From Mycobacterium pinniadriaticum (GTDB lineage: Bacteria > Actinomycetota > Actinomycetes > Mycobacteriales > Mycobacteriaceae): a stretch of 64,000 nucleotides of DNA. Both the position numbers and the translations under genes were made by a program. Shown here one piece after another: positions 17,005-25,542 of the stretch (within the stretch, counting starts at the first letter, position 1; every line of letters starts with the position of its first letter). The notes under the pieces were generated by a model that made no database searches, was not told where the DNA came from, and worked only from the letters and a program-made list of their open reading frames with translations. Where the stretch lies: contig NZ_JAPJDO010000024.1 of NCBI RefSeq assembly GCF_026242045.1, forward strand, positions 30,286-94,285. The letters run 5' to 3'.

Positions 17005-18048
17005 GTGGCGACACGGACTACCAGCGCTGGCGGGGCGACGATCCCGGTCATCGCACTGACCGGCCATCTGGGTGCCGGAAAAACCACATTGCTCAACCAT
17101 GTCCTGCGCACCCCGGACGCTCGGATCGGAGTGGTGGTCAACGACTTTGGGGAGATCAATGTCGACGCCGGGCTGATCAGCGGGCAGATCGACGAACCGG
17201 CATCGATCACCGGCGGCTGCATCTGTTGCCTACCCGACGATGGTCAGCTGGATGCCGCGCTGGCCCGGCTGGCTGACCCCAGGCTGCGGCTGGACGCCAT
17301 CATCGTCGAAGCCAGCGGCCTTGCCGATCCCGCGGCGCTGGCCCGCATCATCGGCTTCAGCGAGATCGGCGGGGTCCGCGACGGCGGGGTCGTCGACGTG
17401 GTGGACGCCGCCCGGCATTTCGAAACCGTCGACCGCGGCGGCGTGGCGCCCGCCCGCTACGGCGCGGCGACGTTGATCGTGGTGAACAAGCTCGATCAGA
17501 TCCCGCAGGCCGAGCGCGCTGCGACACTGCGGCGGGTCGAAACCCGGGTGCGGGAACGCAATTCCCGCGCCCACATCATCGGGGCGACGGGCGGACGAAT
17601 CGATCCGGCCCTGCTCTACGACGTCGCCGCCGCGACCGACGCGGCGGGCCAGCTGTCATTCCGCGACGCGCTGGTCGATGAACCGGCCCACGAGTCCGGC
17701 CATGTGCACGCCGAGTCGGTGACGGTCGCCGCCGGTGGTGCTGTCGACCCCGGACGGCTCCTCGAGCTACTCGAGTCTCCGCCTACCGGCGTGTACCGGA
17801 TGAAGGGCCGCGTCGCGGTGCGCCATCGCTCCGCCACCCGCGGCTACCTGGTTAACGTCGTCGGGCCTGCCGTGCACATCGCGCGTGGTGCCGCCCCATC
17901 GGAATCGGACGGCCACCTCGTGGCGATCGGGACCCATTTCGACACCGCGGCCGCCCGGGCCCGGATGGTCGACGCCCTGCGGCTTGCCGACGGGCCGGCC
18001 TCGGCTACCGCGCTGCGGCGCTGGCAGCGCTACCTCACCCGAAGCTGA
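17005..18048 (+). CDS. COG0523 G3E GTPase, probable metal chaperone
   Basis: 347-residue G3E-family GTPase of the CobW/YciC/ZagA group. Walker A is GHLGAGKTTLLNHVL, the metal-binding motif is G-G-C-I-C-C (C-x-C-C), the Walker B-like segment is ASGLADPAALARI, and the guanine-specificity motif is NKLD. The C-terminal CobW_C domain includes TGVYRMKGRVAVRHRSATRG. Such proteins deliver zinc, cobalt or other metal to target enzymes using GTP. GTG 17005 or ATG 16987 are possible starts; the longer frame from 16852 is unlikely. No zinc-regulator site can be recognised upstream. The window's cobalt nitrile hydratase is far away, so no link is claimed. Confidence 0.82.
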   Translation: MATRTTSAGGATIPVIALTGHLGAGKTTLLNHVLRTPDARIGVVVNDFGEINVDAGLISGQIDEPASITGGCICCLPDDGQLDAALARLADPRLRLDAIIVEASGLADPAALARIIGFSEIGGVRDGGVVDVVDAARHFETVDRGGVAPARYGAATLIVVNKLDQIPQAERAATLRRVETRVRERNSRAHIIGATGGRIDPALLYDVAAATDAAGQLSFRDALVDEPAHESGHVHAESVTVAAGGAVDPGRLLELLESPPTGVYRMKGRVAVRHRSATRGYLVNVVGPAVHIARGAAPSESDGHLVAIGTHFDTAAARARMVDALRLADGPASATALRRWQRYLTRS

Positions 18049-18067
18049 CAGCAGCAGACACCTGTAT

Positions 18068-19831
18068 TCAGAGGTCGATGACGATGTCCTCGGCCGGCGT
18101 CGCGACGCAGACCAGTACGTTCCCCTCGGCCGCCGGCCACAGCGGCTCGGGGTCGTAGTGGACCCGCCCGGACAGCAACCCGGTCTCACAGGTGTGGCAA
18201 ACCCCGGTCCGACACGACCATCGGGTGGGCACGTCGCAGGCTTCGGCGAAGTCGAGCAGGCTGCGGTCGACGGGGCGCCAGGGCGCCGAGAGCCCGCTGC
18301 GCGCGAACTGGACGTTCGGCCCCGTCCCACGCGGACCCTCCGGGAGGTGGGGTGGCCGCAGGGGCGCCGTGGCGATGCCTGGCGTGATCGCGGACCTGGC
18401 ACCGAATCGCTCGGCGTGGATGTTGTCCGCGCTGATCCCGCAGGCGGTGAGACCGTCGCGAACAATCTCCATGAACGGCTCCGGCCCGCACACGAAGACC
18501 TGCGCATCGACCGGTAGGCCGAGTTCGCGCAGCGCGAGCGCGGACAGCCGCCCCCGTCGGCCACAGTCGCCGGGGGCCCGGTCGGCCGGGTCTGGCCTGC
18601 TGTAGAAGACGTGAGATCTGCTGTGCGGCAATCTCTTCAACAGCTCGCGTGTCTCGCCCGCGAACGCGTGCTCCGCTCCGTTGCGGGCGCTGTGCAGCCA
18701 CCACACGGGGCGCGTCGACTCGCTGTCGGCCAAGGCATGGAGCATCGACAGCATCGGGGTGATGCCCACCCCTGCCGAGATCAAGACCACCGGATGTGGG
18801 CTGTCGTCGAGGAAGAAACTCCCCCGCGGCGCTGCCACCTCGATCATGTCGCCGACGCTCACATGGTCGTGAAGGTAGGCACTGACCGCCCCGAATGGCT
18901 CCCGCTTGACGCCTATTCGGTATCGCGCGGAACCCGGTCCGTTGGACAGCGAGTAGTTGCGGACCACCGCCGCCTCGCCGGGATCCGTCCGAACACGCAC
19001 CACAATCGATTGACCGGCGCGCCATTTCGGCAGCGGCGTGGTGCTCGGGTCGGCCAGCACCATCGAGCGGACATGGCGGCTCTCGTCGCGCACCGCCGTC
19101 ACCTCCAGTGTCCGGAATCCCGGCCAGGCCGGGACCGGTGCGGCTACTCCGGTCAGCCCGCTGTTGCCCGACTGCCCAGTCGTCGCTGAGTCCTGATCGA
19201 TCAGACTCTGCAACGAGGTCTTCCATCCCGGACTCAGCGCCGGAATATCCACGGCACGTTGCAGGGCCGCACGCTGATGGCCGGGAAGGTAGAGCAGGGC
19301 GTCGATCTCGGCGACGCTGACCCGCTGCGGCCCGTCGGCGATCTTGACGACCGGCTGACCGGCCGTCACGGTGCCTTCGGTCAACACACGGCAGTAAAAG
19401 CCGGGCCGGTGATGCGCCACCAGGAGCGCGGCCATCCGGGGTTCGCCCAGCCGCATCCCGACGCGATAGCAGGTGACCCGCGGCTGCGTCACCTCGAGGA
19501 CCACGTCACCGATCCGGTACTGATCGCCGATGCAGACCTCGTCGTCGGGCAGCCCGTCAACGGTCAAGTTCTCTCCGAAGGCCCCGGGGGTCAAGTCGTC
19601 GCGGCCGAGCACGGCAGCCCAATGCTCATACGAGGCAATCTGATACACCAACACAGCCCTGTTCTCGCCGCCGTGGCCGGCGAGGTCACCCTGTCCGTCA
19701 CCGTCGATGTTGAGCCGACGAACCATCCGGGGACCACTCACCGGGGCTTTCCACGCGCCGGTGCGCACGGTGTGCCCGTTCCACTGAACGTCGGTGGGCA
19801 ACCCGACGTTGACCGAGACCAGCTCAGCCAT
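18068..19831 (-). CDS. MOSC domain-ferredoxin reductase-[2Fe-2S] fusion
   Basis: 587-residue three-part protein. Residues about 1-235 form an MOSC domain (VSGPRMVRRLNIDGDGQGDL, GAFGENLTVDGLPDDEVCIG, and the sulfur-carrying Cys in QPRVTCYRVGMRLG), as in YiiM-type molybdenum-cofactor-dependent hydroxylaminopurine reductases. Residues about 265-490 are an FAD/NAD-binding oxidoreductase of phthalate-dioxygenase-reductase type (RNYSLSNGPGSARYRIGVKR, SAGVGITPMLSMLHAL, VFVCGPEPFM). The last 90 residues are a plant-type ferredoxin with C-x4-C-x2-C (SCRTGVCHTCETG) and a fourth Cys in LVCVATP. One chain could thus carry electrons from NAD(P)H to the cofactor in the MOSC part. ATG 19831 overlaps the end of the remnant gene upstream. 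Confidence 0.85.
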   Translation of the reverse strand: MAELVSVNVGLPTDVQWNGHTVRTGAWKAPVSGPRMVRRLNIDGDGQGDLAGHGGENRAVLVYQIASYEHWAAVLGRDDLTPGAFGENLTVDGLPDDEVCIGDQYRIGDVVLEVTQPRVTCYRVGMRLGEPRMAALLVAHHRPGFYCRVLTEGTVTAGQPVVKIADGPQRVSVAEIDALLYLPGHQRAALQRAVDIPALSPGWKTSLQSLIDQDSATTGQSGNSGLTGVAAPVPAWPGFRTLEVTAVRDESRHVRSMVLADPSTTPLPKWRAGQSIVVRVRTDPGEAAVVRNYSLSNGPGSARYRIGVKREPFGAVSAYLHDHVSVGDMIEVAAPRGSFFLDDSPHPVVLISAGVGITPMLSMLHALADSESTRPVWWLHSARNGAEHAFAGETRELLKRLPHSRSHVFYSRPDPADRAPGDCGRRGRLSALALRELGLPVDAQVFVCGPEPFMEIVRDGLTACGISADNIHAERFGARSAITPGIATAPLRPPHLPEGPRGTGPNVQFARSGLSAPWRPVDRSLLDFAEACDVPTRWSCRTGVCHTCETGLLSGRVHYDPEPLWPAAEGNVLVCVATPAEDIVIDL

Positions 19832-20179
19832 TCGGGTTCCCACCGCGGTCTGCGAGTTGCTCACGAAGTCGGGCGTTTTCAGCCTGTGCCGCCGCAAGTT
19901 GATCGCGCATCCGCGCCCGTACCGGTTCGAGCTCGGCAGCGGTGTAGCGCGGGGTGATGTGTTGCTGGCAGTTCCAGTCGTAGGCCTCGACGTCGACGAG
20001 AACGGCTCGCTCGACGACCGCCTCACAGGTGTCATCGGCCAGGGACTTCAACAGCTCCGGATCTTCCTCGGCAGTCACGACGCGAGCGTGGCCGAGGATC
20101 TTGAGACGGCGCTGCCGTGCTGGGTCTGGACGCTACGGACATCGTCGCTGAACGCGATCGACGCGTAGTGCTTGCTCAT
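19824..20179 (-). pseudogene. internally deleted pyridoxamine-phosphate-oxidase-like flavoprotein gene
   Basis: ATG 20179, preceded by GAGGAGACGAT, opens MSKHYASIAFSDDVRSVQTQ, the start of a flavin-nucleotide-binding PNPOx-like family of about 200 residues. After about 28 codons the frame breaks; the frame offset by one base then gives LKILGHARVVTAEEDPELLK and continues through VEAYDWNCQQHITPRYT to the stop at 19824, which matches the family's C-terminal third. Roughly half of the protein, with the flavin-binding core, is missing at a junction near 20105-20115. The retained C-terminal frame could be translated from GTG 20078. It overlaps the MOSC-fusion start by 8 bases. Confidence 0.65.
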
Positions 20180-20201
20180 ATCGTCTCCTCGTCAAGGCCG
20201 G

Positions 20202-20663
20202 TCAGTGCAGCGGAATGTCCCGACCTCGTTCATTGTCGGGACGTGGCCCGAAGTAGCGCCGCTGGGACTCATCGATGGGTACGTCGTTGATGCTGGCCTC
20301 ACGCCGTCGCATCAGCCCCGCGTCGGTGAACTCCCACAGTTCGTTGCCGTAGCTGCGCCACCACTGACCGCTCGCGTCGCGGCATTCATATTGGAAGCGC
20401 ACCGCGATGCGATTTCCGTGGAAGTCCCACAGGCTCTTTCGCAACGCATAGTCGAGTTCACGTCGCCACTTGGCGGTGAGAAATTCCACGATCTGCTCGC
20501 GGCCGGTGATGAATTGATCGCGGTTACGCCAGGCGCTGTCGGGTGTGTAGGCCAGGCTCACCAGGTGCGGGTCGCGCGTGTTCCAGGCGTCCTCGGCCGC
20601 CTGAACCTTCTGCATGGCCGAGTCCAGGTTGAACGGTGGAAATGGTGGGCGGGACTCCGTCAC
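20202..20663 (-). CDS. DUF1348 (NTF2/SnoaL-like) protein
   Basis: 153-residue protein of the DUF1348 family, a cone-shaped alpha/beta fold of the NTF2/SnoaL type with no established function. Diagnostic segments are AEDAWNTRDPHLVSLAYTPD, SAWRNRDQFITGREQIVEFL and NRIAVRFQYECRDASGQWWR, ending GRDIPLH. No signal peptide. It lies 22 bases upstream of the flavoprotein remnant on the same strand, so it probably leads a transcript that also reaches the MOSC fusion. Start ATG 20663 is preceded by GACGTGACGGAG, only a moderate ribosome site. Confidence 0.82.
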   Translation of the reverse strand: MTESRPPFPPFNLDSAMQKVQAAEDAWNTRDPHLVSLAYTPDSAWRNRDQFITGREQIVEFLTAKWRRELDYALRKSLWDFHGNRIAVRFQYECRDASGQWWRSYGNELWEFTDAGLMRRREASINDVPIDESQRRYFGPRPDNERGRDIPLH

Positions 20664-20944
20664 GTCTGGCCTCTCATCAGAACTGCCATGGCTGCAACCA
20701 CCTCATCGACATAGGGAACAGCCTGCGCCAGAAACGCCAAATTCACCAGTGCGGTGGCACCAGGAAATCCGCACCACTCTCTCGCGACTTCGCCGAAGCT
20801 GTGGTTATCGAGCAAGATTGCGACGAGTAGACATGTCGATGCCTACCGGCTCGCGTGATCGGAGGCACACGAGGTACTCGGCCGGAGGATCCCGACACCG
20901 GCTAGGCCCACGCAAGCCGGTCTACCCGCGCTAGCGTTCGTGAC
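20664..20944. other. divergent intergenic region
   Basis: 281 bases between two divergent genes. No convincing open frame on either strand, no RNA gene seen. It presumably contains both promoters; no clear palindrome or consensus could be assigned by eye. Confidence 0.4.
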
Positions 20945-21985
20945 GTGACAACGAATCTGGTCGAGCGGGCGCGCACGATCGCCGACACCGTGTTGTTCCC
21001 CGCGGCACTGGCGGTGGACCGGACCGGACATGTTCCCGACAGCCATTGGGAGACACTGGCCGAGGCCGGCTTGTACGGTATTGCCGCGCCCGCCGAGGCG
21101 GGTGGACCGGGGCTGACCCTGCCGCAGATCATCCAGATCCTGGAGGCCATGGCGGGTGGCTGCCTGGCCACCGCGTTCACCTGGGTGCAACACCACGGCA
21201 TGCTCGCCGCACTCGCCGCCTCCGGCAATCACGCCCTGCGCGACGAAGTCCTGCCCGGCGCCATCACCGGGCAGATCCGTGGCGGGGTGGCCTACGCCGG
21301 CGCGGTGCCGGTGCCACCCCGGATGCGGGCCCAGCGAGTCTCCGACGGATGGCGGCTGTCCGGTCACGCCCCCTTCGTCAGTGGCTGGGGCATCATCGAC
21401 GTCATCCAGATCTCGGCCGCCGATGTCAAAACCGGGGACATCGTGGCGGGATTGGTGAGCGCCGAGATGCAGCCCGGCATCACCGCGGTGAGTGCTCAGC
21501 CGTTGTTCGTCGCCGACGCGTCGCAGACGGTGGCGCTGGAGGTCGACGGCCTGGTGATCCCCGATGACCGGATCGTCAGCCAGCTGCCGCGAGACGTCTT
21601 CATGGCCAATCAGAACTTCGGATCGCGCCTCAACGCGACGCTGCCGATCGGGCTGGTCGGCCGCTGCGCACGGCTGCTCGACGGGGCCGGCGAGGGCGCG
21701 GCGGCGGCGGCGCTGCGGGGCGAGGCCGACGCGGTACGGGAACGCCTCGATGCCGGTCTGGGTGACGCATCGACGTTGTTGCGGGCCCGCGCCGATGGCT
21801 GTGAATTGGCCAGCCGCGCCGCGAGCGCCCTGGTCGCGGCGCGCGGCGGCCCGTCGTTGCTGCGCGCGGATCCCGCACAGCTGCTGGCACGTTCGGCGGT
21901 CTTCACATTGGTGGCCGCAAGCCGGCCTGAGCTCAAGCGATCGCTGATCGACCAGATGTCGCGCCCGCCCTCTCGAATCGACTAG
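20945..21985 (+). CDS. acyl-CoA dehydrogenase-like protein
   Basis: 346-residue member of the acyl-CoA dehydrogenase superfamily. N-terminal helices with PDSHWETLAEAGLYGIAAPA, the central beta domain with RMRAQRVSDGWRLSGHAPFV and VSGWGIIDVIQI are in the usual order. It is shorter than typical 380-residue enzymes; the C-terminal helical domain lacks the usual R-x-L-x-G-G-x-G-[YF] segment, and no catalytic Glu can be placed with confidence. GTG 20945 is the first plausible start. Its 3' end overlaps the convergent MFS gene by four bases. Substrate unknown; it could be an acyl-CoA oxidase-like or inactive relative. Confidence 0.7.
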   Translation: MTTNLVERARTIADTVLFPAALAVDRTGHVPDSHWETLAEAGLYGIAAPAEAGGPGLTLPQIIQILEAMAGGCLATAFTWVQHHGMLAALAASGNHALRDEVLPGAITGQIRGGVAYAGAVPVPPRMRAQRVSDGWRLSGHAPFVSGWGIIDVIQISAADVKTGDIVAGLVSAEMQPGITAVSAQPLFVADASQTVALEVDGLVIPDDRIVSQLPRDVFMANQNFGSRLNATLPIGLVGRCARLLDGAGEGAAAAALRGEADAVRERLDAGLGDASTLLRARADGCELASRAASALVAARGGPSLLRADPAQLLARSAVFTLVAASRPELKRSLIDQMSRPPSRID

Positions 21986-23367
21986 GCCGTCGGCCGGTCG
22001 ATCAGCCGCCACGCGGCCACCGCCGCGACGAGCGTGCACGCCCCGGTCATCAGGAAGATCGGCCAATAGGCGCCGGTGAGGATGAGCAGCGGACTGGCGA
22101 TCGCGATCGCGACGGTACCGCCGAGCATCTGGATGCTCAGGTTCACCCCGCTGGCCTGGCCCTGCTTCTCGGCGGGGACCGCTCCCATCAGCGCGGGCCG
22201 GGCGGTTACCGCGATGAACGGCATGATCGCGCCCCACACCACCAGAACCGCCACGATCAGCACTTCGCTACGCAGTACCGTGCCCAGACCGATGAGGACG
22301 ACAATCACCGCGGTCGCGACCAGCGTGACGGTCAGCGGCACCCGAGCGCCGTGCCTGTCACGCACCTTCCCGGCCAGCCGCGACGTGACCAGCGTCGGAA
22401 CGATCGCCACGCTCACCACCAATCCGGCCTCGACCGGGCTACGGCCGAGGTCGTGCTGAAGAAACAGCGCCAGAAAGATGAACACGATCATCTTCTCGAA
22501 CTGGAACATCGCGAACACGATGTTGCCGCCGGTGAAGGCGGGGATCGTGAGCAGGTCGAGTTCGACGAGCGGATTGGCACGTCCTAACTCGATCGCGACG
22601 AACACCAGCACGAACACGACGCCTGCGACCAGGGAAATGATCACCACGGGCGAGGTCCAGCCCCAGTCGGTCGATTGCATGAGCCCGACGGTGACGCCGG
22701 TCAGCCCGGCCACCAGCGCTGCCAAGCCGCCGTAGTCGAACCGGCCGCCCGCTGCCCCTGCGCGCCCAGCCGACGGGGACGCGGCCAGGGCTGCGGTGAG
22801 GATGCCTGCCGTGACCGCGACGATCGGCACATTGATCCCGAAGATCCATCGCCACGAAAGGGATTCCGAGAAGGCACCGCCCACGAAGGGGCCGGCGGCC
22901 ATGAAGCATCCGGCGATGGTCGTTTGCACCCCGAACGCGGTGCCGCGTCGTTCCGGCGGGAACGCCTGGGTGACGATCGCCATCGAGGCCGGGAACGTGA
23001 TGGCCGCGCCGATGCCCTGCAGGCCCCTGGCCGCGATGAGCCAGCCGCCCGATGGTGCGAGGGCGGCCAATAGCGACGCGAGGAGGAAGATGCCCGCGCC
23101 GACCGGAAACACCCGGCCTCGGCCCCACAGGTCGCCGAGCTTGCCGCCGAGAGCGAGGAAGCAGGTGAAGGCCAGCAGATAGGCGTTGGCTATCCAGTGA
23201 CTGCCGACTTCCGTCATCGCCAGGTCTGTGCGCATCGTCGGCAATGCGACCCCGACGACGGTCTCGTCGAGGACGACCAGACCCAACACCGAACTCGCCG
23301 CCATCAGAATCCACCACGGGCGAGCGTTGTCGTTGATCAAGGAGCCGAGCCTACTGACCGTGGACAC
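21982..23367 (-). CDS. MFS drug:H+ antiporter, DHA2 (EmrB/QacA) type
   Basis: About 461-residue membrane transporter with 14 predicted spans. Motif A is seen as GGKLGDLWGRGRVFP after span 2, motif B as ARGLQGIGAAITFPASMAIV, and motif C-like GVQTTIAGCFMAAGPFVGGA in span 5, where DHA2 exporters carry the antiporter motif. D-E-T-V-V-G-V-A-L-P in span 1 is the D1 motif of this group. It would export hydrophobic drugs or metabolites. GTG 23367 or 23373 is the likely start; it overlaps the end of the preceding MFS gene, so the two are coupled. Confidence 0.85.
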   Translation of the reverse strand: MSTVSRLGSLINDNARPWWILMAASSVLGLVVLDETVVGVALPTMRTDLAMTEVGSHWIANAYLLAFTCFLALGGKLGDLWGRGRVFPVGAGIFLLASLLAALAPSGGWLIAARGLQGIGAAITFPASMAIVTQAFPPERRGTAFGVQTTIAGCFMAAGPFVGGAFSESLSWRWIFGINVPIVAVTAGILTAALAASPSAGRAGAAGGRFDYGGLAALVAGLTGVTVGLMQSTDWGWTSPVVIISLVAGVVFVLVFVAIELGRANPLVELDLLTIPAFTGGNIVFAMFQFEKMIVFIFLALFLQHDLGRSPVEAGLVVSVAIVPTLVTSRLAGKVRDRHGARVPLTVTLVATAVIVVLIGLGTVLRSEVLIVAVLVVWGAIMPFIAVTARPALMGAVPAEKQGQASGVNLSIQMLGGTVAIAIASPLLILTGAYWPIFLMTGACTLVAAVAAWRLIDRPTA

Positions 23368-24604
23368 GATCACGCTTCGGTGCGAGCAGAACTGCCGCAA
23401 CGGCCGCGGCGAGGTTCAATGCCAGCAGGGCGAGCAACGGTCCGATGATCGCGGCGCGCTGCGCGAGCGCACCGAGCGCCGTGCCCAACAGCGACGATTC
23501 GATCGCGATCAGCAGCGCCCCGAAGCCGATCAGGGTGGAACGGTGCCTGTCGGTGGCGTGGGCGTTGACCCACGCCAGACCGGCGGTGAAAACCGCCTGG
23601 CTGGCGACGGCCGCGAGGACGAAGACGATCGCGTAGATCCAGACATGGTTCCACTCCCGGCGGTATTCGATCACGACACAGATCAGGGCGGCCGTCGCGC
23701 CCAGGAGCGCGCTGATGGCGAGCATCGCGCGGACGCCCAGGCGGCTGACCATCCGCCAGAAGACCGCGCCCACCACAAGTCCGGTGCTCGACGAAATCAC
23801 CAGCACGTGAAGGCTTCCCGCCGACCCGGCATGGTTGATCGAGGCATGCACGCTGTAGAACGAGGTGCCCAAACTGACCGGGACGAACAGCACCATGATC
23901 GCCGCGTAGTGGCGAAACCAGGACTGGCTGCGGGCCGCCGCCCAGCCCTCGCGATAGGTGTCGCCGAAGGTGACGACGTCGTGGCGGACACCGGTCGGCA
24001 CCCGCCCGACGAACATCGCCAGCACCGCCGCGGCGATGAAACACGACGCGCCCAACCACAGCAGGTCCAGCTGGCTGTTCTGCGGGTCGCGTTGGGCCAG
24101 GTAGGGCACCAGCAAGAGTGTCGTCAAGATCGCCGCCACCGCGCCCAGAGCTCCCTGGGCCAGTACCAGGTCACGGCCCGCAGTCTCGGTGAGCTTGCTC
24201 GAAACCACCTCGGAAAAAGCGACTTTGGATATCCCGGAGACCGTCCCGACGACCAGCGACGCCGTCAGGAAGACCCCGGCGACCAGATAGCCTGATCGCG
24301 CCGACAATCCGCTGACGAGAATGAAAGCGGCCATGATCGCCGTCGAACCGGCAATGAGAACGTGTTTGTCGTGCTGTGCGCGGTGGAGCACATAGGGTGA
24401 CAAGGAATTGCCCAGCACGATGCCGACGCTGTAGGCCGCGTACAACAAGCCCGCGACCCAGAGCAGGTTGTACTCGGCGGCGATGAACGGCAATACCACC
24501 GAGACATTGGCCAGTTGCAGTCCGGTGTTGTACGCCGTTCCCTGGGCCAGCAGGACGCGGTAACGTCCGGTTCCGCCGCCCTTCTCCGCGGACGTGCCGG
24601 TCAC
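23351..24604 (-). CDS. MFS transporter
   Basis: About 417-residue membrane protein with roughly 12 spans and an overall MFS pattern. Compared with canonical members, motif A between spans 2 and 3 is degraded (LSPYVLHRAQHDKHV). A central loop carries FGDTYREGWAAARSQSWFRH. Substrate unknown. GTG 24604 with GGGAG upstream is preferred over GTG 24637. It overlaps the following DHA2 gene, making a two-transporter operon, perhaps for the export of one compound or its precursor. Divergent from the Lgt-like gene at 24757. Confidence 0.72.
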   Translation of the reverse strand: MTGTSAEKGGGTGRYRVLLAQGTAYNTGLQLANVSVVLPFIAAEYNLLWVAGLLYAAYSVGIVLGNSLSPYVLHRAQHDKHVLIAGSTAIMAAFILVSGLSARSGYLVAGVFLTASLVVGTVSGISKVAFSEVVSSKLTETAGRDLVLAQGALGAVAAILTTLLLVPYLAQRDPQNSQLDLLWLGASCFIAAAVLAMFVGRVPTGVRHDVVTFGDTYREGWAAARSQSWFRHYAAIMVLFVPVSLGTSFYSVHASINHAGSAGSLHVLVISSSTGLVVGAVFWRMVSRLGVRAMLAISALLGATAALICVVIEYRREWNHVWIYAIVFVLAAVASQAVFTAGLAWVNAHATDRHRSTLIGFGALLIAIESSLLGTALGALAQRAAIIGPLLALLALNLAAAVAAVLLAPKRDRVHGQ

Positions 24605-24756
24605 CTCGATTGCTCCCAACTGGACTGAATGCCGCACCTAGCCCAGTGGGTGAAGTTACCCACCGCATGACGGCCTGGCCAGTCGATCGGTGAGATGGTG
24701 TTCCGCCTTTTGCGTATCTGTTGCCGCCCCGCCGACCATCCCGATAGGTTTCGGAA

Positions 24757-25542
24757 GTGGGCCCACAATGGCATGTCGGACCGGTGACGGTGCCGGTGCA
24801 CGGCCTGTTCGTCGGGCTCGGGGTGTTCGCGGCGATGGTCGTGTTCGTCATCGAGGCGCGGCGACGTGGCGCGGTCAACGATCAGTCGCTCGTCGCCGTG
24901 ACCGGTGCCCTCGTCGGCGGCGCGATCGGGATGCGGCTCTCGGGCTGGGCTCGGCACCTCGATTTCAGCGCCAACCCGACCTTGGTCCAAGCGTGGGATT
25001 ACGGCGCGAAAAGCATTCTCGGTGGACTGCTCGGGGCGTATGTGGGGGTGCTGGTCGCCAAGCGCGTCGGAGGGTATCGGGGAAAGACCGGTGACCTGTT
25101 CGCTCCGGCGGTGGCGCTCGGGATGGCGGTCGGCCGGATCGGGTGCTACCTGACTGAGGCTCCGGGACGCCCGACTTCTCTGCCCTGGGGCGTGCACGCG
25201 GCCGCCGGCACGCCCGAATGCCCTGGATGTCTGACCGGCCAGGCCATGCATCCCTCGTTCTTGTACGAGATCGCTTTCCAGCTGGCGGCATTCGCGACAC
25301 TGATGTGGCTGCGCTCCAGAATCACCAGGCCCGGTGAATTGTTCGTCCTCTATGTCGCGGCTTATGCCGTATTTCGGTTCTTCGTCGAGTTCACTCGGGC
25401 CAACGAGACCGTGTGGCTGGATTTGACTCGGCCGCAATGGTTTCTACTCCCTTCACTGGCCCTCATCGGTTTCCGGGTATGGCACGGGTACCGTCGCGGG
25501 TACTATCGCTTCCCAACGCGTCGGCAGGAGGTACCCGCATGA
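24757..25542 (+). CDS. Lgt-like membrane protein with altered active site
   Basis: 261-residue polytopic membrane protein of the prolipoprotein diacylglyceryl transferase superfamily: about seven spans, VPVHGLFVGLGVFAAMVVFV in span 1, GRIGCYLTEAPGRPTSLPWG in the signature loop and MHPSFLYEIAFQ matching the H-P-[ST]-Q-L-Y-E motif. In true Lgt the signature is G-R-[LI]-G-N-F-x-N-G-E and span 3 carries F-H-G-G with an essential His; here Asn is replaced by Cys and the span reads S-I-L-G-G, without His. It may therefore use a different lipid chemistry or only bind lipid. GTG 24757 begins the frame. Next gene starts in its stop codon (ATGA). Confidence 0.8.
   Translation: MGPQWHVGPVTVPVHGLFVGLGVFAAMVVFVIEARRRGAVNDQSLVAVTGALVGGAIGMRLSGWARHLDFSANPTLVQAWDYGAKSILGGLLGAYVGVLVAKRVGGYRGKTGDLFAPAVALGMAVGRIGCYLTEAPGRPTSLPWGVHAAAGTPECPGCLTGQAMHPSFLYEIAFQLAAFATLMWLRSRITRPGELFVLYVAAYAVFRFFVEFTRANETVWLDLTRPQWFLLPSLALIGFRVWHGYRRGYYRFPTRRQEVPA

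Noticed and set aside
21982..24604. The two MFS genes as one frameshifted transporter
   Set aside because: Each has a full set of spans and its own start; overlap is only a few bases, so they are two genes.
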